Both the position numbers and the translations under genes were made by a program. The notes beneath the pieces were generated by a model. That model was not told the origin of the DNA. It ran no database searches and was given only the letters and a program-made list of their open reading frames with translations. Source: an uncultured Pseudomonadota bacterium (lineage in GTDB: Bacteria > Pseudomonadota > Gammaproteobacteria > Xanthomonadales > Ahniellaceae). Taken from it: 16,430 nucleotides of DNA. The DNA is taken from contig CALKUS010000049.1 of assembly GCA_937996755.1 (NCBI GenBank), forward strand, positions 1-16,430, read 5' to 3'. Shown here in pieces: positions 10,678 through 16,430 of the stretch (position 1 is the stretch's first letter; each line of letters starts with the position of its first letter).

Positions 10678-13500
10678 ATGCGCCACGCGTTCGCAGCCGT
10701 CTGGCTGCTCGGCATTTCCACGCTCGCCTCTGCCGCGCAGGCGCCAGATGTGCACGGACATTTCAACTGGGCGTCGCGCGCGATCCAGTTCGACGTGTCG
10801 CCGCCACTGCGCGACATTCCCGTCATCCCGCCACCGGACGAGGTGCGCGGCGCGTGGTTCGGCGCGCTCACCGTCGATCCCGATCCGGCGAAGAAGTGGC
10901 GGTTCAGCGGACGCATGGACGTCGACCAGACGGTGCAGGGCTGGACGGGCGCGCCGCTGCAGATTCCCGCCCCGGCGCAGAGCTTCATCGCCGGCACCGG
11001 CACCGCGAACCCGCCCGACCCGGTCGGCGACGTCGGCCCGAACCACTACGTGCGCATGGCGAACGCGAGCTTCCAGATCTTCAACAAGACCGGAACCTCG
11101 GTGTTCGGCCCCGCCAGCATCGTCACGCTGTTCAGCGGCTTCCCCGGTGCCTGCGGCACGGAAAACGCGGGCGACCCGGTCGTCGTGTACGACCAGTTCG
11201 CGGACCGCTGGCTGCTCTCGCAGTTCAGCGACAACGTCGGGCCGGGCTTCTTCAACTGCGTCGCACTGTCGACGAGCAGCGACCCCACCGGCTCGTATTT
11301 CCGGTGGGCGTTCCCGACCTCGGTGTTCCCGGACTACCCGAAGTACGGCGTGTGGTCGAACGCATACGTGATCACGACGCGCGAGCTGGACCAGAACGCG
11401 ATCGGCGTCTATGCCATCGACAAGGCGCAGATGCTCGCGGGAAACCCGGCGCCCACGATCATCCAGTTCCTCAACCCGCTGAATCCCGGCGTCGCCCAGT
11501 TCGTCGGTGACGGCCTGCTGCCGGCCGACGTCGACGGCTCCACGCCGCCGCCAGCCGGCGGCCCGATCTACCTGCTCGGATCGATGGACGACGGCGGCCC
11601 CTACGGCGCCGAGGAGGATGCGCTCGCGCTCTGGCGCATGAACGTGGATTTCTCGAATCCGCCGGCGTCGACGATCGCGCTGGCCAACGTGATCCCGATC
11701 GAGCCCTACGACACCATCTATCCGTGCGCCGGCCGCAGCTGCATTCCGCAGCCGAACGGCCTCGCCGTCGACATCCTGTCGTACCGCCAGCGACCGACGC
11801 ATCGCGCCGCGTATCGCAATTTCGGCAGCTACGAATCGATCGTGGCGACACAGTCGGTCGAGGCGGCCCCCGGCATGGCGGGCATGCGCTGGTGGGAAAT
11901 CCGCAATCCCGGCAGCGCCGATCCGCAGCTCTACCAGGACGCGACCTATGCGCCGGGCACGACCGACGGCGTGCAGCGCTGGATGGGCTCGATCTCGCAG
12001 GACCGTAACGGCAACATCGCACTCGGCTACAGCGCGTCGTCCGCGACCACGGTGTTCCCGAGCGTGCGCTACACGGGCCGGCTCGAGCGCGATCCGCTCG
12101 GCACCCTGCCGCAGGGCGAAGGCGAGTTCGTCGCCGGCGGCGGATCGTTCACGGCGACCACGCGTCGCTGGGGCGACTACACGTCGATGAACGTCGATTC
12201 GACCGACGACTGCTCGTTCTGGTACGTCAACGAGTACTTCGCGGCGAACGGCACCACGTGGTCGCTGCGCGTCGGTTCGTTCAAGTTCCCGGAGTGCGGA
12301 CTACCGGACTTCGGCATCGGCGTGGTTCCATTGCGACAGCAGGTGTGCGCGCCGGACCCGGTGGTGCTCACGGTCGACGCGAACGCCTACAGCGGCTTCG
12401 TCGGCGGAGCGACGCTCGGCGTCACGGGCAATCCGGCGGGCACGACCACGTCGTTCTCGCCGGCCACCATCGCAGCGGTGCCCGGCACGAGCACGCTCAC
12501 GATCGGCAACACCGGCGCCGCCGCGGCAGGCGCGTACACCGTCACGGTGACCGCCGACAGCGGCACGCCCGGTGGCGTGCGCTCGCGCACGCCGAAGTTC
12601 GACCTGTTCACCGCGGTGCCCGGCGCCGCCGCACCGACGTCGCCCGCGAACGCGGCGCAGAGCACGTCGCTCGCGCCGCTGCTGTCGTGGACGGCCTCCA
12701 CGCAGGGCGTGACCTACGTCGCCGAAGTGGCGACCGACGCCGCGTTCGCGAACATCGTGTTCACGAGCACGCCGTCGACGGCGACGACGGCGCAGACGCC
12801 GCCCGGGCTGCTCGCGTTCGGCACGGAGTATTTCTGGCGCGTGCGCTCGACCAACACCTGCGGCACGGGCGGCAATTCCGCGGTCTTCAGCTTCCGCACG
12901 CGCAACGCACCCGGCGTGTGTGCGGTCGGCCAGGAGCTGACCACCGTGTTCTTCGACAACATGGAGAACGGCGTGAACGGCTGGACGACGGTGCCGGCCA
13001 GCGGCACCACGTGGACGCAGAGCACGCTGCGCCCGTCCAGCGGCCTTCGCGCATGGCTCGCCGTCGACGTCGCCACCACTTCCGACCAGCGCCTGGTGTC
13101 GCCGCCGGTGTTCGTGCCCGCGAGCCTCGGCTCGGCCACGCTGCGCTTCAGGCATGACGTGACGATGGAATCGGATCCCCCGTCCAACTGCTTCGACGGC
13201 GGTTACCTCGAAGTGTCGACCGACAACGGAGCGACGTTCACGCCGCTGCCGGCCGGCGACATCCTGCAGGACCAGTACACCGGCCCGATCCCGACCGGAC
13301 AGCAGACGTGGTGCGGCGACTTCCGCTACCGCGACGTCAGCGCCGACCTCGCGCCGTACGTCGGTCAGTCCGTGCGCCTCCGCTTCCACGTGGAGACCGA
13401 CAGCTCGGTCGGCAGCGCACCCAACGGCTGGTACGTGGACGACGTGAAGGTCGAGGGCTGCACCGCGCCCGACGCGTTGTTCAGCAACGGGTTCGAGTGA
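10678..13500 (+). CDS. Secreted multidomain protein with C-terminal LFSNGFE tag
   Basis: The 940-aa protein has a signal peptide (about residues 1-22, hydrophobic core then ASAAQA). Residues about 100-540 form an Asp/Gly/Trp-rich region with repeated beta patterns (DPVVVYDQFADRWLLSQF, YPKYGVWSNAYVIT, WMGSISQDRNGNIALGY), reminiscent of a beta-propeller. About 551-640 is a bacterial Ig-like segment containing GNPAGTTTSFSPATI, of the sort found in secreted proteases. About 647-742 is fibronectin type III-like (LSWTASTQGVTYVAEVATD, EYFWRVRS). About 758-931 resembles the C-terminal VEG/MAM-like beta-sandwich of immune inhibitor A peptidases (FFDNMENGVNGWTT, NGWYVDDVKVEGC). No HExxH or other protease motif was found, so it is probably a binding or structural exoprotein. 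The chain ends DALFSNGFE, a short tail I recall from many xanthomonad exoproteins. It stands alone on the plus strand, with a 10-bp stem-loop after the stop. Confidence 0.85.
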   Translation: MRHAFAAVWLLGISTLASAAQAPDVHGHFNWASRAIQFDVSPPLRDIPVIPPPDEVRGAWFGALTVDPDPAKKWRFSGRMDVDQTVQGWTGAPLQIPAPAQSFIAGTGTANPPDPVGDVGPNHYVRMANASFQIFNKTGTSVFGPASIVTLFSGFPGACGTENAGDPVVVYDQFADRWLLSQFSDNVGPGFFNCVALSTSSDPTGSYFRWAFPTSVFPDYPKYGVWSNAYVITTRELDQNAIGVYAIDKAQMLAGNPAPTIIQFLNPLNPGVAQFVGDGLLPADVDGSTPPPAGGPIYLLGSMDDGGPYGAEEDALALWRMNVDFSNPPASTIALANVIPIEPYDTIYPCAGRSCIPQPNGLAVDILSYRQRPTHRAAYRNFGSYESIVATQSVEAAPGMAGMRWWEIRNPGSADPQLYQDATYAPGTTDGVQRWMGSISQDRNGNIALGYSASSATTVFPSVRYTGRLERDPLGTLPQGEGEFVAGGGSFTATTRRWGDYTSMNVDSTDDCSFWYVNEYFAANGTTWSLRVGSFKFPECGLPDFGIGVVPLRQQVCAPDPVVLTVDANAYSGFVGGATLGVTGNPAGTTTSFSPATIAAVPGTSTLTIGNTGAAAAGAYTVTVTADSGTPGGVRSRTPKFDLFTAVPGAAAPTSPANAAQSTSLAPLLSWTASTQGVTYVAEVATDAAFANIVFTSTPSTATTAQTPPGLLAFGTEYFWRVRSTNTCGTGGNSAVFSFRTRNAPGVCAVGQELTTVFFDNMENGVNGWTTVPASGTTWTQSTLRPSSGLRAWLAVDVATTSDQRLVSPPVFVPASLGSATLRFRHDVTMESDPPSNCFDGGYLEVSTDNGATFTPLPAGDILQDQYTGPIPTGQQTWCGDFRYRDVSADLAPYVGQSVRLRFHVETDSSVGSAPNGWYVDDVKVEGCTAPDALFSNGFE

Positions 13501-13508
13501 CGCAGCCA

Positions 13509-13532
13509 GCGCGGCGCCGGAAGGCGCCGCGC
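13509..13532 (+). terminator. Perfect 10-bp stem-loop after the secreted-protein gene
   Basis: GCGCGGCGCC pairs perfectly with GGCGCCGCGC around GGAA, which is a GNRA-type tetraloop as RNA. It starts 9 bases after the stop codon. Its strength and position suggest a transcript end or 3' protection, although no T-run follows. Confidence 0.5.
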
Positions 13533-13577
13533 CCGCGCTCGACGCGGTCTGGCGCGCGACGTGCTTCACGAACAGCC

Positions 13578-14117
13578 ATGGAAGGCGACGTTCCCCATCG
13601 CGTCTGGACGATCGGGCACTCGACGCGGCCGCTCGCCGAGCTCATCGGGCTGCTGCGCGACAACGGCGTGCGCGCGATCGCCGACGTCCGGCGCTTCCCG
13701 GCCTCGCGACTGCATCCGCAGTACAACGCGGCCGCGTTCGCCGATGCGCTCGCGCGCGAGGGCATCGGCTACGTGCACCACCCCGACCTCGGCGGCCGGC
13801 GCGTGCCGAAGCCCGACTCGCGCAACGTCGCGTGGCGCAACACCTCGTTCCGCGGCTACGCCGACTACATGGAGACGCGCACCTACGCCGCTGCGTTCGA
13901 GCGGCTGTGCGTCCAGGCCGTCGCCGCGCCGACCGCGCTCATGTGCGCGGAAGCGATGTGGTGGCAGTGCCACCGCGCGCTGATTTCCGACGACCTCAAG
14001 GCGCGCGGCGTCGAGGTACTGCACATCATGGGCGAGCGCGTCGCCGAGCATCCGTACACGGAGCCGGCGATCGTGGTGGACGGGCGCGTGCAATACGCAC
14101 CGCCTTCGCTCTTCTGA
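13578..14117 (+). CDS. DUF488 family protein
   Basis: This 179-aa protein belongs to DUF488, a widespread family of small cytoplasmic proteins without a settled function. The diagnostic blocks are WTIGHSTRP (10-18), DVRRFPASR (36-44), NTSFRGYADYM (88-98) and LMCAEAMWWQCHR (121-133), with conserved Cys123 and the Cys131-His132-Arg133 triplet. The end, IVVDGRVQY, closes the domain. The open frame continues upstream into the secreted-protein gene, but the family N-terminus (TIGHS near residue 11) fixes the start at 13578. No strong Shine-Dalgarno is seen. A 77-base gap with a stem-loop separates it from the upstream gene, so it may have its own promoter. It converges on the deacylase gene. The neighbours give no clear hint of its job. 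Confidence 0.9.
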   Translation: MEGDVPHRVWTIGHSTRPLAELIGLLRDNGVRAIADVRRFPASRLHPQYNAAAFADALAREGIGYVHHPDLGGRRVPKPDSRNVAWRNTSFRGYADYMETRTYAAAFERLCVQAVAAPTALMCAEAMWWQCHRALISDDLKARGVEVLHIMGERVAEHPYTEPAIVVDGRVQYAPPSLF

Positions 14118-14291
14118 CCAGGGCGGCCGTCCGACTTCCCGATCGGTGCGGCTGTACAACTTCGCTTCGAAGCGATTTGCGACTTCGCCCACGTCGACGT
14201 CAGGAGCAAGGCGGGGTGCGGCCGGCAGGCCTCGCCGGTTCCGGACTGGCCCTTCCGCGTTCACAGGGAGGATTCGGTAGGAGCCCGTCCG
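14118..14291. other. Intergenic stretch, no gene recognised
   Basis: This is the left part of the 397-base convergent spacer between the DUF488 gene and the deacylase gene. It contains a perfect 12-base palindrome CGCTTCGAAGCG (14163-14174) and a weak 5-bp stem (14222-14226 with 14234-14238). Minus-strand open frames cross it but run into the back of the DUF488 gene, and none resembles a known protein. GGTAGGAGCCCG near 14277-14288 looks like the head of a REP-type unit that continues into the hairpins to the right. Confidence 0.5.
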
Positions 14292-14357
14292 GCCAGCGCT
14301 ACTCGCGCTGGCGTTCGGCGGGAAACGTCGCGTGAGCGCGACGTTTCAATTCCCGCC
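14292..14357. repeat. Paired stem-loops, REP-like
   Basis: Two strong hairpins stand side by side. GCCAGCGC / GCGCTGGC (14292-14299 with 14305-14312) is a perfect 8-bp stem with the loop TACTC. GGCGGGAA plus ACGTCGCG (14317-14332) pairs with CGCGACGT (14337-14344) and TTCCCGCC (14350-14357), giving 16 bp interrupted by a 5-base bulge around the loop TGAG. The GTAGGAGC head just upstream recalls xanthomonad REP elements. They could end both converging transcripts. Confidence 0.5.
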
Positions 14358-14480
14358 TCACCCCTGTGGGCGATCAGCGAGTGCTCCAGTGAATTCGATG
14401 CGCACCAGATGGTCGCGTCGAAGCCGCGCTGTACGACCCGCTCTCAGGTCGACGGAGCGTTGTACGGCACCCCACCCCAA

Positions 14481-14506
14481 CCCTCCCCTGCATCTGCAGG
14501 GGAGGG
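14481..14506. repeat. Perfect 12-bp inverted repeat beside the deacylase stop
   Basis: CCCTCCCCTGCA pairs with TGCAGGGGAGGG around the 2-base loop TC, 8 bases past the stop of the minus-strand deacylase gene. The flanking CACCCCACCCCAA is also typical of a C-rich repeat recalled from many xanthomonad intergenic regions. As RNA it would form a very stable hairpin that could end or protect the deacylase message. No T-run follows. Confidence 0.6.
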
Positions 14507-14514
14507 AGAGAAAA

Positions 14515-16218
14515 TCAGCGCGATGCTTGATACCCCGGCCCGCGCACCACCCTGCCCGGCTTCGCGCCCGTGTGCTCGCCGTCCGCAAGCACCTGGACGC
14601 CGTTCACCCACACGTCGCTCACGCCGGTCGCGAGCTGCTGCGGCGAGTCGAACGTCGCGTGGTCCTGCACCGTGGCCGGGTCGAACACGACGATGTCGGC
14701 GTAACAGCCGGGATCGATGCAGCCGCGGCCGGTGAGCTTCCAGTTCTCCGCGGGCAGCCGCGTGAGCTTGCGGATCGCGTCGCCGAGCGTGATCACGTGG
14801 TCGTCGCGCACGTACTTCGCGAGCACACGCGCGAAGTTGCCGTAGGCGCGCGGGTGCGTGCTCGACTTCAGGAACACGCCTTCGGGCGCGGACGACTCCG
14901 CGTCGGAGCCGAAGCTGACCCAAGGCTGCGACACGCCGAGCGCGACGTTCTCCTCGCTCATCAGGAAGTACACGGTGTCGACGCGCGAATGGTCCTCGAT
15001 GACGAGGTCGACGATCGTGTCCTCGGGCGACGTGCCGCGTTCGCGCGCGACTTCGGCGAGCGTCTTGCCGGTGAGGGCTTTGAGCTTCTCGTTCTTGAAG
15101 CCGATGAACTTCACCCGCTCGGCCGAGCCGGCCTGGCGATAGAGGTTCTCCTCGCCCGCCGGCGGATTGCGGATGTCGGCGATCACGCGCGCGCGCTGCT
15201 GCGGGTCCTTCAGGCGCTCGATCCACGCGTCGAGCCCGCCTTCCTGCACCCACGTGGGCATCGCGGCGTCCAGCCCCGTTGCACCGGCCGGGTACGTGTA
15301 CATGTTCGCGCTGATCGGCAGCCCTTCAGCGCGCGCCGCTTCGATCTTCGCGATCGCGCTGCGCATCTTCAGCCAGTTCTTCTCGCCCGCCGCCTTGAGG
15401 TGGTACGCCTCGCCGCGCCCCCCGCCGGCCTTCGCGATCGCGATCAGCTCGTCGATCGCGCCCTCGATGCCGTACGACTCGTTGCGGATGTGCGAGATGT
15501 AGCCGCCGCCGGTTTCGCCTGCCGCCTTCGCGAGCGCGGCGAGCTCGGGCGTCTTCGCGTAGAACGCCGGTGCGTAGATCAGCGAGCTGCCGACGCCGAG
15601 CGCGCCTTCGCGCATGGCGGCGCGCACGAGGTCTTCCATGCGTGCGAGCTCTTCCGCCGTCGGCTCGCGGTCCTCGTAGCCCACTTCGTGGATGCGCACC
15701 GTGGTCGCGCCGACGAACGACGCGATGTTCGGCGTGACGCCGCGCGCGACGAGCCAGTCGAGGTACTCGCCGAGCGACGTCCACTCGATCGCGTACCGGA
15801 TGTCGCCCTGGCGTGCGACGCCTTCGGCCTTCATGGCGTCGTTCAGCGGGCCCATCGACCAGCCTTCGCCGAACACCTCGAGCGTCACGCCCTGCTTCGT
15901 GTCGGACAGGCCGCGGCCGTCCGCGATCAGCGACTCCGTCGCCCACGACAGCATGTTGATGAAGCCGGGCGCGACCGCGTGGCCGTGTGCGTCGACGACG
16001 CGCTTCGCGTCGGCACCCGAGAGGTCGCCGAGCGCCGCGACCTTGTCGCCGCGCACGCCGACGTCGACGCGGCGGCCGTCACCGCCGGAGCCGTCGTAGA
16101 CGATGCCGTTGCGGATGATCAGGTCGTAGGAATCGGGTTGCGCCGTGCGTTCTGGCGCGGTACTGCAGGCCGCGAGCGCGGCGGAGAGAAGAACGACGAC
16201 GAAACGGTATGCGTACAT
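14515..16218 (-). CDS. Lipoprotein of the N-acyl-D-amino-acid deacylase (amidohydrolase) family
   Basis: The 567-aa protein resembles D-aminoacylases, which remove N-acyl groups from D-amino acids. The N-terminus is a lipoprotein signal with lipobox LAAC (Cys18) followed by Ser, so the mature protein is probably anchored in the outer membrane facing the periplasm. The fold is recognisable from YDLIIRNGIVYDGSG (31-45), VDAHGHAVAPGFIN (75-88), GVTLEVFGEGWSMGPL (110-125), SHIRNESYGIEGAIDE (242-257), EAYHLKAAG (270-278), SFGSDAES (435-442), HPRAYGNFARVL (455-466) and the closing strand YADIVVFDPATV (506-517). Compared with classical members, the HxH after PGFID is replaced (Leu90, Trp92) and the metal-bridging Cys of GNCG is replaced (GEGW). 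His243, His273 and Asp439 remain. It may be a one-metal enzyme or a divergent subfamily with another substrate. It is transcribed alone, downstream of slyD. Confidence 0.88.
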   Translation of the reverse strand: MYAYRFVVVLLSAALAACSTAPERTAQPDSYDLIIRNGIVYDGSGGDGRRVDVGVRGDKVAALGDLSGADAKRVVDAHGHAVAPGFINMLSWATESLIADGRGLSDTKQGVTLEVFGEGWSMGPLNDAMKAEGVARQGDIRYAIEWTSLGEYLDWLVARGVTPNIASFVGATTVRIHEVGYEDREPTAEELARMEDLVRAAMREGALGVGSSLIYAPAFYAKTPELAALAKAAGETGGGYISHIRNESYGIEGAIDELIAIAKAGGGRGEAYHLKAAGEKNWLKMRSAIAKIEAARAEGLPISANMYTYPAGATGLDAAMPTWVQEGGLDAWIERLKDPQQRARVIADIRNPPAGEENLYRQAGSAERVKFIGFKNEKLKALTGKTLAEVARERGTSPEDTIVDLVIEDHSRVDTVYFLMSEENVALGVSQPWVSFGSDAESSAPEGVFLKSSTHPRAYGNFARVLAKYVRDDHVITLGDAIRKLTRLPAENWKLTGRGCIDPGCYADIVVFDPATVQDHATFDSPQQLATGVSDVWVNGVQVLADGEHTGAKPGRVVRGPGYQASR

Positions 16219-16246
16219 GCGGGCGCTCCATGTCTCGGCGCCCGCA
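16218..16246 (-). promoter_or_regulatory. Hairpin covering the ribosome site and start of the deacylase gene
   Basis: In the minus-strand message a perfect 9-bp stem forms between TGCGGGCGC and GCGCCCGCA. The last A of the second arm is the A of the start codon. The loop carries most of the Shine-Dalgarno GGAG, 7 bases before the ATG. Such a structure could lower translation until it melts or is bound. This is inferred from base pairing only. Confidence 0.4.
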
Positions 16247-16256
16247 GCATATCCGC

Positions 16257-16306
16257 AGGGTGGGCAGCCATGCTGCCCACGCGTGGCCAGCGACGCTGGC
16301 CACCCT
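16257..16306. repeat. Tandem REP-like hairpins between slyD and the deacylase gene
   Basis: Two perfect 9-bp stems with 3-base loops lie head to tail: GTGGGCAGC / GCTGCCCAC (16260-16268 with 16272-16280) and GTGGCCAGC / GCTGGCCAC (16283-16291 with 16295-16303). The outer edges AGGGTGG and CCACCCT are also complementary, so the whole unit can fold as a cloverleaf. I recall this GGGTGGxCAGC unit as a common intergenic repeat in xanthomonads. It lies 11 bases past the slyD stop and could end that transcript. Confidence 0.7.
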
Positions 16307-16317
16307 ACGAAGCTGGG

Positions 16318-16402
16318 TCAATGGTGATGCCCGCCCGGTCCGTGGACGTGGCCGTGCGCCTTTTCTTCGTCGCTCGCCTCGCGCACCTCGGTCACCTCGA
16401 TG
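16318..16402 (-). CDS. slyD: FKBP-type peptidyl-prolyl isomerase SlyD, C-terminal fragment
   Basis: Reading the minus strand from the adapter junction to the TGA at 16318-16320 gives 27 residues: IEVTEVREASDEE, then KAHGHVHGPGGHHH. This matches the end of SlyD, a cytoplasmic prolyl isomerase, chaperone and nickel-binding protein. In SlyD the last strand of the FKBP domain reads like VEVxxVREAT.EE and is followed by AHGHVHG and a metal-binding His-rich tail. The tail here is short and has no cysteine, unlike the long His/Cys tail of E. coli SlyD, so it may bind metal more weakly. The rest of the gene lies beyond the contig end. Identification rests on only 27 residues, but the AHGHVHG block is distinctive. 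Confidence 0.8.
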
Positions 16403-16430
16403 AGATCGGAAGAGCGTCGTGTAGGGAAAG
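16403..16430 (-). other. Illumina adapter remnant at the 3' end
   Basis: From 16403 the sequence reads AGATCGGAAGAGCGTCGTGT and continues GTAGGGAAAG-wise to the end. This is the reverse complement of the TruSeq read-1 adapter over 28 bases. It mirrors the adapter end at 1-11. The bases are not genomic and break the slyD reading frame. Confidence 0.97.

Noticed and set aside
14163..14174. Palindrome CGCTTCGAAGCG as an operator
   Set aside because: It lies between two gene 3' ends, far from any start, so an operator role is unlikely.

Overview
The window is a short assembled contig with very high GC. Illumina adapter sequence is still attached at both ends (1-11 and 16403-16430), so the genes at each edge are cut by the library insert, not by biology. 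The most likely source is a gammaproteobacterium of the Xanthomonadales (Lysobacteraceae/Rhodanobacteraceae type). This is inferred from ParE reading very close to the gammaproteobacterial protein, xanthomonad-style REP-like hairpins between genes, a secreted protein ending in a Gly-Phe-Glu tag, and the overall codon bias. The species cannot be named from sequence alone.

Left block (14-4525, + strand) is a surface-polysaccharide operon of four genes. They are the 3' end of a UDP-GlcNAc 2-epimerase (wecB), an unrecognised 352-aa protein, a 723-aa protein joining a GT2 and a GT4 glycosyltransferase, and a class I SAM methyltransferase. Each adjacent pair overlaps by the same 4 bases (ATGA), so translation is probably coupled. 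The hinge between the two glycosyltransferase domains is encoded by what looks like a REP element read in frame.

parE (4596-6485, + strand), the B subunit of topoisomerase IV, follows as a complete housekeeping gene. It converges on a minus-strand operon (10467 down to 6602): a DadA-like FAD amino acid dehydrogenase, a secreted CocE/NonD-type serine hydrolase, and the N-formylglutamate deformylase HutG, with gaps of 13 and 7 bases. A TACAAT hexamer just ahead of the first gene suggests a leaderless message.

The right block starts with a divergent gene (10678-13500) for a 940-aa secreted multidomain protein ending in LFSNGFE. It is followed by a DUF488 protein (13578-14117), a 397-base spacer rich in perfect stem-loops, and a minus-strand lipoprotein of the N-acyl-D-amino-acid deacylase family (14515-16218). 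The last feature is the C-terminal end of a SlyD-type prolyl isomerase (16318-16402), too short for ordinary ORF calling. The deacylase lacks the usual HxH metal motif and has a hairpin reaching its start codon. The deacylase and the dadA-cocE-hutG operon could together serve scavenging of acylated or D-amino acids, but that link is inference.

No tRNA, rRNA, CRISPR array, insertion sequence or prophage gene was seen. I found no convincing wholly new system. The most unusual points are the REP-encoded hinge, the motif-poor deacylase and the C-terminal GFE tag.
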